Shown here: piece by piece, positions 11,005 to 20,277 of the stretch | Numbering within the stretch: position 1 is the first letter of the stretch | Layout: the number at the start of each line of letters is the position of its first letter | Assembly (NCBI GenBank): GCA_037074615.1 | Contig: JAYWLJ010000058.1 | Location: forward strand, 186,001 to 250,000 | Length of the DNA stretch: 64,000 nucleotides | Direction of reading: 5' to 3' | From: Leucaena leucocephala | Lineage: Eukaryota; Streptophyta; Magnoliopsida; Fabales; Fabaceae | Position numbers and translations under genes: made by a program | Notes under the pieces: model-generated | Databases searched by the model: none | The model's input: only the letters and a program-made list of their open reading frames with translations | Told to the model about the DNA's origin: nothing

Positions 11005-12210
11005 CTACTCGTCTCTCTCCTCTGCAGCGCCCTCAGAAGCGCGATCATCCTCATCCATAGCAGCAGCACACCCCTCATCAGTTCCAGCGTTTGCAGCCCG
11101 GGCTTTGGAGGATTCACCTGGCCCATCCGGAAAGAAAGCAGAGGCAGGAATATTGTTCTTGAAGAAAGCCTCTTCAAACCCGGGGGGTAAAGCTATGTGA
11201 AGCGACTTAGCAATCTTTAGAACCAAAGGATCAATGAATTGTTGCCTTTTATACTCTTGATTCATTATGATCGTTCTTAGCTCCTGCTGCTGAGAGGTGA
11301 CTTGAGCCAGTTGATCAGAGAGAGCGGCAAGTTGTGCACTCCAACCATGGTCACCCTCATTAGTATCCTCCTGTTCCTCCTCCACATCCCTCTCAACTAC
11401 CCTTTTATCCCTTTTGGCAGTCCTCAACTCCGCAGCCTTCTTGTTGGCTTTGGAGACACTGTAACATTTGGTGATTGAGGGCTCAAGGAAAAAATCAGTT
11501 TTGAGGGCAAGAACTCCATGCTTCTTACACAGATCAGTAATCAGATGGGGAAAGACAAGAAGGGTTGTGGAAGAATTTATACAATGGCTAATGGAAGCAA
11601 TAATGATGCTGGAGAGTTCGACAGGTTGCTGGGTCATTAACAAATAAAGCAGGATGGCTCTCTCCTCATTGATATCTGAAATGTGGGCCTGAGGCATCAC
11701 GTTATAAGTCATAAAGTTGAGCCAAACCCGAGCTTCATCATTCATAACCTTCCTCTCCAGATATCTTTTCTGGCCTCTAGTCGTCCATGCTGCTCCTTCT
11801 CCTCCTAAAACAGCCAACACTGTATCCCAAGGGACCTCATCTAAACGATATCTCAGATGATGGAACCGACATTCAGAGAGAGAGGGGAGTTTGTAAAAAG
11901 ATTTAATAGCCCAGGCATCGATGAAAAACTCTTTTTCTCTAAATGCTATCCCCAAGGATTCTTCCAAAGCGGAGGTAATGTAAAATTCCCGCACTAAGGT
12001 AAGATTAGCTTTAGTCCTCTTTTTCAATAACTCCTTAAATCTACTTTCTAAAGCTAACTTATAAAAATCAAATTCCTCGGTGGCAGGGAATTCTTTTTCT
12101 TGGACAACCCCTCGAGTGTTGAACATAGCTTCAGCTTTCTTTCGGGTTAACTTGGCATGGGGGCTGCTTCGGGATCGTTTGCTTACTTCGGGGTTCTTTG
12201 TTCGGGCCAT
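11005..12210 (-). CDS. Athila second ORF, plant transposon-protein type (env position)
   Basis: 401-aa open frame starting MARTKNPEVSKRSRSS at the ATG 12208-12210. An upstream non-ATG extension is possible but unsupported. It lies downstream of gag-pol on the same strand, where Athila elements carry an extra gene once called env-like. Residues about 60-230 resemble what I recall of the plant transposon protein family PF20167: the features are VREFYITSAL, a WLNFMTYNVMPQAHISDI segment, ERAILLYLLMTQQ and FPHLITDLCKKHGV. The N-terminus is basic. The C-terminal third is charged and ends in an acidic tail rich in E and D. I see no signal peptide or clear membrane anchor, so an envelope role is not supported. 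Biochemical function is unknown. The family assignment is from memory of motif patterns and was not searched. Confidence 0.75.
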   Translation of the reverse strand: MARTKNPEVSKRSRSSPHAKLTRKKAEAMFNTRGVVQEKEFPATEEFDFYKLALESRFKELLKKRTKANLTLVREFYITSALEESLGIAFREKEFFIDAWAIKSFYKLPSLSECRFHHLRYRLDEVPWDTVLAVLGGEGAAWTTRGQKRYLERKVMNDEARVWLNFMTYNVMPQAHISDINEERAILLYLLMTQQPVELSSIIIASISHCINSSTTLLVFPHLITDLCKKHGVLALKTDFFLEPSITKCYSVSKANKKAAELRTAKRDKRVVERDVEEEQEDTNEGDHGWSAQLAALSDQLAQVTSQQQELRTIIMNQEYKRQQFIDPLVLKIAKSLHIALPPGFEEAFFKNNIPASAFFPDGPGESSKARAANAGTDEGCAAAMDEDDRASEGAAEERDE

Positions 12211-12359
12211 CTGAGCATACAAGTCAAACAATGCAAATCAATACAGAACAGAGCCCTATTCCTTGAAAAGAAAACCTCCCTACACAAGATGTATGGTTCA
12301 TTGGCTGTTTTTTTTTTTTTTTTACAGACGGGATTCAAAACAGATAGCAGATATGTCAA

Positions 12360-12440
12360 GTCGCGACCAAAAGGCTCATCTGTCACGACCGTTCGTCTCT
12401 GGACATTCATGTCGCGACTATATGGATTGTAGGTCGCGAC
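12360..12440 (-). repeat. GTCGCGAC array upstream of second ORF
   Basis: Copies start at 12360, 12382 (GTCACGAC), 12411 and 12433. The steps are 22, 29 and 22 bp, a perfect 51-bp period. Confidence 0.9.
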
Positions 12441-12763
12441 TAGACACAAAATGTTTTCAAGTCAGCGAAGTTCATCAGCCATGTCCCACAAATCCAAACT
12501 GACCCGCCAAAACCCTACCTAGGACGGAGACTACCACTGATACAAACCAAATCCCCAAAATGTCTACAGAATGACATCCAGTAAAACCTAAAAGCTGGAT
12601 ACAGGGAATGGTAGAAAAATAAAGGAACAGAGAACTACCTGTAATCTCGTCAGCAACCAGTAAACTACTGGAATGGGGATGAAGAAGAAAAAGAAGAAAC
12701 GCGAACGGCTAGAGCACTGGTCTGGAAGGGCAACAGAGGCTGAGAGGAAATGGAAAGGCAAAA

Positions 12764-13022
12764 GTCGCGATGGGGAGAAGCAATTTTAGAGCAAATGTCG
12801 CGACTGAGGAAAGAAAGATCAGGGTTAAAAAGGCGGAAGGGTCAAAACGCATAGCAGAATAAGGAGTCAGGTCGCGACCGGTAGTTTTTCAGGTCGCGAC
12901 TCACGTATACAGAGAGCTACAGTCGCGACAATAGTGATACTAGGTCGCGACATTATTTAACAGAGGAGAACCCTTCGTCTGAGGACAAACTAGTCGCTAC
13001 CATAAAATCATAATGTCGCGAC
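12764..13022 (-). repeat. GTCGCGAC array in gag-pol/ORF2 spacer
   Basis: Copies or variants start at 12764, 12797, 12871, 12893, 12922, 12944, 12993 and 13015. The run 12871-12944 has steps 22, 29, 22. The gap at 12901-12921 contains ACAGAGAG, as in the leader array. Confidence 0.88.
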
Positions 13023-13445
13023 AACGTTCAAAATTCAGGTCCTAATGTACCTCAAAGCCTCTTACAATTCCTCCTAAGAAGCTCTCAACCATGTTTTCCA
13101 CAGCAGAACAGCACTAAAACTCAATGCAAATTTCACAATCAAGTACACAGTCACATTCAAATCATGCACCACAACACAAAAGAAGCAATGATGACAAGAT
13201 GGGTAAACTATAGCATGCAATTGAGTACGTGTGAAAAGCCCAGAAAAGAGGAATTAAACAAATAGATCATAAACAGCACAGGGTTATTGTACAAAACAGA
13301 AGTAAACCAACAATAAATAGAAATAACTAAAAATGAACACTATCCTACTGAGTCATCCCTTTCCAATCATCAAACCACAATATCAAGCATATAGTATTAG
13401 AAAAAATTGTAAAAGGTAAGAGATAGGAAAGGGACAACCTGGTTA

Positions 13446-16400
13446 TTAAGGTGGTGGTGGGCTCTCATAAAGTTTCAAATGGTGGCCATTGGCTTGGAAA
13501 ATTTTGCCCGTTGCTTCCTCTTGCAATTCAATCATCCCAAAGCCGTGGACTTTGACAACTGTGTAAGGTCCATCCCAGCTGGTTTTGAATTTTCCGTGTT
13601 TGAATTTGAACCTAGCCTGATATCTTAAAACTTGATCGCCTTCCTTAAACTTCTTTCTCAGAATATGAGCATCATGGATTAACTTTGTCTTTTGTTTATA
13701 GATTTCAGAGCTGCTGTATGCATCTAATCGAATCTCTTCTAGCTCTTGAATCTGTAACAACCTGTTGGAACTGGCTTCTTCCAGGTTCTCATTGCAAGCT
13801 TTCACTGCCCAAAAAGTCTTGTGCTCTATCTCCACAGGCATGTGACAAGCTTTTCCAAAAACTGTCCTATAAGGGGACATGCCTAGAGGGGTTTTGAAAG
13901 CTGTTCTGTATGCCCATAAAGCATCATCTAGTCTTAAGTTCCAATCCTTATTGGATGGTTTGACAATCCTCTCCAGTATGTGCTTAATTTCCCTGTTAGA
14001 AACCTCTGCTAGACCATTAGTTTGAGGGTGGTATGGGGTAGAGACTTTATGAGTTACCCCATATTTTGCTAACAAGTTATTGATCATTTTATTGCAAAAA
14101 TGGGTGCCTTGATCACTGATTACTGCTCTTGGTACTCCAAATATACTAAAGATGTGAGACCGTAGGAACTTGGAGACCGTCTGGGCGTCATCTAGTCTTG
14201 TAGGAATGGCCTCCACCCACCTTGATAAGTAGTCTACAGCCAACAAAATGTATTGAAACCCAGCTGAAGGTGGAAAGGGTCCCATAAAGTCTATTCCCCA
14301 TACATCGAAAACCTCACAAAACAGAATAGGTTGTTGTGGCATCTCGTGCCTTTTGCTAATCCCTCCAAATCTTTGGCACCTATCACAAGCTCTACAAAAT
14401 TCAAAAGCATCTTTAAACAGGGAGGGCCAATAGAAACCGGATTCTAGGACCCTGCGTGCAGTCCTTTTTCCTCCAAAATGACCTCCACAGACCCATGAAT
14501 GGCATGCTTCTAAAACTGATCTGTGCTCATGGTCTGGGACACATCGCCTCAACACTTGGTCAGAGCATAACTTCCACAGGAAAGGTTTGTCCCAAATGAA
14601 ATATTTGGATTCACTCTTGAGCTTTTGGGCCTGAAATGTAGACAAGTGAGATGGAATTAGGCCAGTTTCAATAAAATTAACCAAGTGAGCATACCAAGGC
14701 TCCACAACAGAAACCAAACAAAGAGATTGGTCAGGGAAAGAATCACAAATAAATTCAGAACTAAGTACTCCCCTAGTCTCTGTTGGTAATCTACTTAAGT
14801 GATCTGCAACTTGGTTCACATTTCCTGCTCTATCTCTCACTTCTATATCGAACTCTTGAAGCAGTAGCATCCATCGTAGAAGTCTAGGTTTTGATTGAGG
14901 CTTATGGAACAAATACTTGACTGCTGCATGGTCTGTGTAAACAAAAACCTTAGAATTGATTAGATATGCCCTAAATTTATCCAAAGCCACCACAATTGCA
15001 TACAATTCTTTCTCAGTGGTTGTGTAATTAGTTTGTGCAGCATCAAGTGTTTTTGAGGCATAAGCAATCACTCTAGATAAGTTACTTTCCTTTTGACCTA
15101 ACATGGCTCCCACAGCATAATTGGAAGCATCGCATGATAGTTCAAAAGGAAGATCCCAATCTGGTGAAGTTAAGATAGGTGGAGAAATCAACCTATTCTT
15201 CAATTTTTCAAAAGCCTCCTTACAATCATTAGAGAAAACAAATTCAGTGTCTTTTTGCAGAAGTTTCGAGAGTGGTAAAGCAATTTTACTAAAATCTTTG
15301 ATAAACCGTCTATAAAATCCAACGTGCCCCAGAAAAGATCGAAGTTCCTTTAAAGTTGTAGGGTAAGGCAGCGAGGATATGACTTCAATTTTTGCTTTAT
15401 CCACCTCAATTCCCTTGCTAGATACAAGATGTCCAAGTACTATTCCATGATCAACTATGAAATGGCACTTTTCAAAGTTTAAAACCAGTTTTTTCTCAAC
15501 ACATCTAGCAAGGATTTTATCAAGGCTCACAAGACACTCATCAAAAGAATTGCCATAAACAGTAAAATCATCCATGAACACATCCATGCATTTCTCAATG
15601 AAATCAGAAAATATAGAAAGCATGCAACGTTGAAATGTGCCAGGGGCATTACACAAACCAAATGGCATTCTTTTATAGGCATATGTGCCAAAAGGACATG
15701 TAAATGTGGTCTTTTCTTGGTCCCTTGGGTCTATGGGAATTTGGAAGTATCCTGAATACCCATCTAGGAAACAGTAATGACTCTTACCTGCCAATCTCTC
15801 AAGCATTTGATCAATAAAAGGTAAGGGGAAATGATCTTTCCTAGTAGAGTCATTCAACTTCCTATAATCAATGCAAACCCGCCATGAATTCTGCACTCTA
15901 GTAGGGATTAATTCATTGTTCTCAATTTTAACTACTGTCAGTCCACTCTTTTTGGGCACTACATGCACAGGGGATACCCACTCACTATCTGAAATGGCGT
16001 AAATGATTCCTGCTTTTAACAGTTTATTAATCTCCTTCCTAACCACATCAGAGATCAACGGGTTTAATCTCCTTTGGGGTTGTTTAATTGGCTTGGAATC
16101 TTCACTCAACAAAATCCTGTGTGTACAAACAGTGGCATCTATCCCTTTTATGTCAGCTAATTGCCAACCCAGAGCTTCCTTATTCTTCCTAAGCACTTCT
16201 AATAACCTAGACTCTTCAGTAGCATTTAAAGAATTTGAAATTATCACTGGCAATTTTGAGTCTGACTCAAGATAGGCATATTTTAAGTGCGAAGGCAAAT
16301 CTTTTAACTCTAAATCTGGGGGTTGACAAACAGAAGGGATAAGATGGGGGCATTCATTCAAGTTTGAATTACTCCCTTTCGTAGATTCTTGAAAATTACT

Positions 16401-19400
16401 CGTATTTGGTTCATCAGGATCCCTCCCCTCGCTCTTGTTCCCTTCAGTGGTTGCATCAAGATCAAGTTGGTCCATGGTTGCAACTTGGTTGAGATTACCC
16501 TCTCTCATACCTGCATCATTGGCACAAATCAAATCGTTCAAGAAACTTAAAGTATGTGAGGTAATTGTAGGCTTTGAGAGCAGAGAAGTAGGGTTAGAAG
16601 ACTTTGGCCCTTTAACCGAAACAATGGAGCAAGGGACTGAGGTTCTGGAGGAGTCATTGGTTGCTTCTGCCATTACTGGTCGCGACCTGTTAGGTTCATC
16701 TTCAACTTCTCGTCGCGACGTAAGTTCACAGAGGCTGTCTCTGGAATGTTTAGTCGCGACCTCATTATACAATAGTCGCGACTCGACTTCTCGGGAGATT
16801 TGTGTCGCGGCTGAAAATACATCCGGTCGCGACTTAGGTTCACAGTGAGTATCAGATTGAAATTCGGTCGCGACGTGTATGTCCTCAAGTCGCGACTTGG
16901 AGTCACAGAAACTCGACACTTCTACAGTTGTTGCTCTTCCAGCTTCCAGATCATCTAGGGGTTCTGCAAAAACACTCAACAAGTCTTTTGCAAACATATT
17001 ATCATTATCATGCAAACTCAGTTCATGTTCATCCCTAGTCTTTTCAACAGCATAATCAATGGCATTCAAAGCAGTAAAGCCAGAATTATCACCAGGATAT
17101 CTCATTGCTTCATTCATGTTAAAACTTACCACATGTTCTCCAACTTCCATTGTAATAGAACTATGCTTCATGCTAATGATGGTCTTAGAAGTTTGGAGGA
17201 AGGGTCTGCCTAGGATCAAAGTGCTGTCATTTACTAGCTCTTTGGACATGTCCAAAACATAAAAGTCAGCTGGAAATATTAAGTCTTTGACCTGCACTAG
17301 AATATCCTCAAGGATTCCTTTAGGATACCTAATTGTCCTATCAGCTAACTGGAGCACTACATTTGTGTCTCGAAGATTGTTAATACCTAAGGCTTTGTAT
17401 ATCGACCAAGGCATTACATTGATGGCTGCTCCTAGATCTAACAATGCTCCCTTAATAGGAACATTTCCTATAGTGCACGGGATTGTGTAGGAGCCTGGGT
17501 CTTGGCACTTAATCGGTAATTCAGCCTTAAAAAGTGATGACACATTAGCACTCACCTGAATTCTCTCAAGAGGCCTAAATTTCTTTTTGTCAGCACACAA
17601 TTCTTTTAAAAATTTGGCATATTTGGGATTTCTCTTGAGGAATTCAACCATAGGGATATTAATTTCTAACTTATTGAATAGATTGTAAGCATCTTGAGCA
17701 AAATCAGGGTCAATCTGTTTCTTTCCAGCAAAGTAAGATTTAGGAAAAGGGAGATCGTTTATACTTACCTCCTTACCTGTGTGCTTAGAGGCTCTTTCCT
17801 TACTTGACTCCGGCTTCTCCTCTGATTGCTTTCCTTTGCATGCTGGACTGGGTCTTGTTGTTGCTTCTTCTGGCAGCTTTTGTATTTCCACTTGGGCTCG
17901 TGAATTCTCTTCTTGGGTTGCCTTCTTCATCATTAGTTGCTGTTCTTTAAGGCTTTCAGACTTCCCAATTGGCATCTGTGGTAGAGATGAATTCTCAATT
18001 TCAGCATCTTCTTCGCCCCTTTCTGGTGATTCAGCTTCTTCTTCATTGATGAGAGCTTTTTCAAGGGGGCTTTCTTCAAAGTGCACTTGTCTTCCACTTC
18101 TTAGGGATATAGCATTCAAACTCTTTGGGTTCATGACAGTGTTTGAAGGTATGCTGCCACTGCTCTTTCCTTGAATTTCACTCACTGTATTAGAAACTTG
18201 AGTCAAGTGGCTTGTTATATCTGCATTCCTATGGCTTAATTCTTCAAGTTTTCTGTGTGCCTCTGCATTATCTTTCTGCATACTTTGGAGAATTGAAGCT
18301 ATAGATGTGAACTGACCATCATTCTCCTTGAGCTTTTGGTCTATATTGGTCATTCTACCATCTATATTACTCATTTGTGCTGCCATACTCTTCAACAATT
18401 GGGAGGTCTCATCTGGCCTTGATGCCACTAAGGCATTGGGTTGGTTGGGAACCATAGACCTTGCATTACCTTGGTAGTTACTTGAAGAAGCACCACCTCC
18501 TTGGAATTGATTGGGCCTATCACTCCCCCACCTAAAGTTTGGGTGGTCTCTCCAGCCAGGGTTATATGTGCTAGAGTATGGGTCTCTCTTCTGGTAGTTG
18601 TTCTCCCTTCCTTGATACATTGCTGCAACTTCTTCAAAACGTCTTTCACATGTACTTGTAGCATGCATCATTGAACCGCAGGATTCACATCCTGTAACTA
18701 AGGCTTGTGAGGTATCAACTGCATGAACTTGTTTTATGGAATGAAGTTCTCTTTCAATCAGATTCATCCTCTTATCCATTTGGTTTCCTAAAGCTGCTAT
18801 TTCAGTTAAGATTTCATTTGAATTGCTTGAAGATGAGGTGGTTAGTCTTCTCGGATCTCCAGTCTGATGGTCTTCATTGGCCATTTTCTGAAATAACTCC
18901 CAACTTGCTTGTGGAGTCTTATCTCTCAATGAACCATTCGCAGCAGCATTCAAAGAAACTTTATTGTGGGGTAGTAGACCATCAAAGAATATGTCTACTA
19001 AATCAGCCTTAGTGATGTTGTGGTGAGGACATCTTGCCAGCAGATTGAGAAACCTTGTCCAATACTCATGCAAAGACTCTCCATCCTGTTGCATAACATT
19101 AGTGATTTCTTTCTTCATCCGAGTGGTCTTGGAAGCTGGGAAAAATTGCTCAAGATAAGTAGACTTCAATTGATCCCATGTAAGGGTTGAAAAATGGTTT
19201 GGCAAATTGTATAGCCACTCCTTAGCCTTCCCTTCCAAAGTGAAATGGAAACACCTCCTTAAGACATCATCCAGTGCAGTCATTGGAGGCTTCATTGAGG
19301 AACAGATCATATGCATGGTTTGTAAGTGCCTGTGTGGACATTCTCCTGCAAATCCATGAAATTTAGGTAAGGCTGCAATCAAAGCTCCTTTAATCTCAAA

Positions 19401-19688
19401 ATTTGCTTCTTCAGTATAGAAACCATAGGGGTCATAATTCACATGTGAATGATTAATTTCCCTCACGCTTCTATTGTCCTCTACATTCATAGGTATTTCA
19501 TTTTCTCCATTCCCATTATGCCCATTATGATCAGCCATATTTAGTTCAGTTTCAGACTCTGGAATACTAGAGGGGGAACTAGATTTTGCTTCTTCTTCTC
19601 TAAATTCCCTAAATTCTCTCCTTAATTTCCTAAGTCTTCTCTCAATTTCAGGTTCAAAAGGCACTAATGGTTCAGTTCTTTTACGCAT
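13446..19688 (-). CDS. gag-pol: Athila gag-pol polyprotein (Ty3 superfamily)
   Basis: Single open frame of 2080 aa from the ATG at 19686-19688, the same start as in A1; the frame is open a further five codons upstream without another ATG. Domains in order: gag core about 95-260; CCHC zinc knuckle C334-C337-H342-C347; aspartic protease with D751 in an Athila-style DLGA in place of DTG/DSG; a long hydrophilic linker about 885-1120 containing the GTCGCGAC-encoded peptide repeats; reverse transcriptase about 1190-1410 with FMDD (D1373, D1374); RNase H with D1520, D1586 and D1629; integrase zinc finger (H1730, H1737, C1768, C1771) and DDE core D1800, D1859, E1895 (spacing 58 and 35); then a C-terminal integrase region. 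No stop or frameshift breaks it. Gag and pol share one frame, so expression would depend on protein processing. It probably supplies virus-like particle assembly, cDNA synthesis and integration. Confidence 0.95.
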   Translation of the reverse strand: MRKRTEPLVPFEPEIERRLRKLRREFREFREEEAKSSSPSSIPESETELNMADHNGHNGNGENEIPMNVEDNRSVREINHSHVNYDPYGFYTEEANFEIKGALIAALPKFHGFAGECPHRHLQTMHMICSSMKPPMTALDDVLRRCFHFTLEGKAKEWLYNLPNHFSTLTWDQLKSTYLEQFFPASKTTRMKKEITNVMQQDGESLHEYWTRFLNLLARCPHHNITKADLVDIFFDGLLPHNKVSLNAAANGSLRDKTPQASWELFQKMANEDHQTGDPRRLTTSSSSNSNEILTEIAALGNQMDKRMNLIERELHSIKQVHAVDTSQALVTGCESCGSMMHATSTCERRFEEVAAMYQGRENNYQKRDPYSSTYNPGWRDHPNFRWGSDRPNQFQGGGASSSNYQGNARSMVPNQPNALVASRPDETSQLLKSMAAQMSNIDGRMTNIDQKLKENDGQFTSIASILQSMQKDNAEAHRKLEELSHRNADITSHLTQVSNTVSEIQGKSSGSIPSNTVMNPKSLNAISLRSGRQVHFEESPLEKALINEEEAESPERGEEDAEIENSSLPQMPIGKSESLKEQQLMMKKATQEENSRAQVEIQKLPEEATTRPSPACKGKQSEEKPESSKERASKHTGKEVSINDLPFPKSYFAGKKQIDPDFAQDAYNLFNKLEINIPMVEFLKRNPKYAKFLKELCADKKKFRPLERIQVSANVSSLFKAELPIKCQDPGSYTIPCTIGNVPIKGALLDLGAAINVMPWSIYKALGINNLRDTNVVLQLADRTIRYPKGILEDILVQVKDLIFPADFYVLDMSKELVNDSTLILGRPFLQTSKTIISMKHSSITMEVGEHVVSFNMNEAMRYPGDNSGFTALNAIDYAVEKTRDEHELSLHDNDNMFAKDLLSVFAEPLDDLEAGRATTVEVSSFCDSKSRLEDIHVATEFQSDTHCEPKSRPDVFSAATQISREVESRLLYNEVATKHSRDSLCELTSRREVEDEPNRSRPVMAEATNDSSRTSVPCSIVSVKGPKSSNPTSLLSKPTITSHTLSFLNDLICANDAGMREGNLNQVATMDQLDLDATTEGNKSEGRDPDEPNTSNFQESTKGSNSNLNECPHLIPSVCQPPDLELKDLPSHLKYAYLESDSKLPVIISNSLNATEESRLLEVLRKNKEALGWQLADIKGIDATVCTHRILLSEDSKPIKQPQRRLNPLISDVVRKEINKLLKAGIIYAISDSEWVSPVHVVPKKSGLTVVKIENNELIPTRVQNSWRVCIDYRKLNDSTRKDHFPLPFIDQMLERLAGKSHYCFLDGYSGYFQIPIDPRDQEKTTFTCPFGTYAYKRMPFGLCNAPGTFQRCMLSIFSDFIEKCMDVFMDDFTVYGNSFDECLVSLDKILARCVEKKLVLNFEKCHFIVDHGIVLGHLVSSKGIEVDKAKIEVISSLPYPTTLKELRSFLGHVGFYRRFIKDFSKIALPLSKLLQKDTEFVFSNDCKEAFEKLKNRLISPPILTSPDWDLPFELSCDASNYAVGAMLGQKESNLSRVIAYASKTLDAAQTNYTTTEKELYAIVVALDKFRAYLINSKVFVYTDHAAVKYLFHKPQSKPRLLRWMLLLQEFDIEVRDRAGNVNQVADHLSRLPTETRGVLSSEFICDSFPDQSLCLVSVVEPWYAHLVNFIETGLIPSHLSTFQAQKLKSESKYFIWDKPFLWKLCSDQVLRRCVPDHEHRSVLEACHSWVCGGHFGGKRTARRVLESGFYWPSLFKDAFEFCRACDRCQRFGGISKRHEMPQQPILFCEVFDVWGIDFMGPFPPSAGFQYILLAVDYLSRWVEAIPTRLDDAQTVSKFLRSHIFSIFGVPRAVISDQGTHFCNKMINNLLAKYGVTHKVSTPYHPQTNGLAEVSNREIKHILERIVKPSNKDWNLRLDDALWAYRTAFKTPLGMSPYRTVFGKACHMPVEIEHKTFWAVKACNENLEEASSNRLLQIQELEEIRLDAYSSSEIYKQKTKLIHDAHILRKKFKEGDQVLRYQARFKFKHGKFKTSWDGPYTVVKVHGFGMIELQEEATGKIFQANGHHLKLYESPPPP
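16679..16896 (-). repeat. GTCGCGAC array inside the gag-pol reading frame
   Basis: Copies start at 16679, 16712, 16753, 16775, 16804 (GTCGCGGC), 16826, 16867 and 16889. Steps of 22 and 29 bp recur. On the coding strand the octamer reads either as SR(D) or as VAT according to frame. This yields a degenerate repeat of SR-x5-AT-x2-SR type in the protease-RT linker. Confidence 0.88.
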
Positions 19689-19770
19689 GCAATGCAGAAG
19701 CAATCAAGAATAATCAATGCAATCAATCAGATTCAGATTCAGAAATTTCACAGCAGAAAATTTTCATCAG

Positions 19771-20095
19771 GTCGCGACTCAAGAGTTTTATGGTCGCGAC
19801 TCAAAATTACAGAGAGCTGCAGTCGCGCCTAAAAGGTTTACTCGTCGCGACTGGTTTTCGCAGAGAAATCAAATATCCAAATAGCAACAAGGTCGCGACT
19901 TAAAGTGTTTTATGTCGCAACTACAATTGGCAGAGAGTAACAGTCGTGACTAATAGTTTCAAAGGTCGCGACACAAATTCACAGAGAGCATCAGTCGCGA
20001 CAAAATGTGTCAAAGTTGGCGACTTGTTTTCGCAGAGTAGTCAAATTTACAGAAAAAGCAATCAAGTCGCGACACAAATGATTCAATGTCGCGAC
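19771..20095 (-). repeat. GTCGCGAC array in A2 leader
   Basis: Copies or variants start at 19771, 19793, 19822, 19844, 19892, 19914, 19943, 19965, 19994, about 20016, 20066 and 20088. The steps are 22 and 29 bp except for gaps of 48 and 50. The 29-bp gaps carry TTACAGAGAG or TTCACAGAGAGCATCA. Confidence 0.92.
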
Positions 20096-20258
20096 TCAGA
20101 GACACAGCGACTGATTTTTGCAGTAACCTCAAGACAAATGCAGAATGCAATGTAAGTTAAAAACTACTAAAAACTGAAATGCACACAAAAATATATAAAA
20201 ATTGACTCAGGTAGCTAATGAAATTGACAAGCAATTACTAGGGAACCAATTACTTGGC

Positions 20259-20276
20259 TCCCCGGCAACGGCGCCA
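20259..20276 (-). promoter_or_regulatory. Primer-binding site, tRNA-Asp type (A2)
   Basis: The minus strand reads TGGCGCCGTTGCCGGGGA, one base from the 5' LTR end. This is the characteristic Athila PBS. Confidence 0.95.
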
Positions 20277-20277
20277 T

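Larger units (their letters stand above)
12211..13445 (-). other. A2 spacer between gag-pol and second ORF
   Basis: About 1.2 kb with no credible gene. It contains two GTCGCGAC arrays (12360-12440 and 12764-13022). Whether the second ORF is expressed by splicing, reinitiation or a separate promoter cannot be told here. Confidence 0.65.
19689..20277 (-). other. A2 5' leader
   Basis: Untranslated leader between PBS and gag start, largely occupied by the densest GTCGCGAC array of the element. A plus-strand frame runs through it but is antisense. Confidence 0.8.

Noticed and set aside
16435..16848. 137-codon plus-strand frame
   Set aside because: Antisense shadow of Athila gag-pol, in the linker with the GTCGCGAC array.
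17779..18174. 131-codon plus-strand frame
   Set aside because: Antisense shadow of the gag C-terminal region of A2.
19771..20095. Regularly spaced palindromes considered as a CRISPR array
   Set aside because: The repeat is only 8 bp, spacing alternates 22/29, the context is plant retrotransposons, and there are no cas genes.
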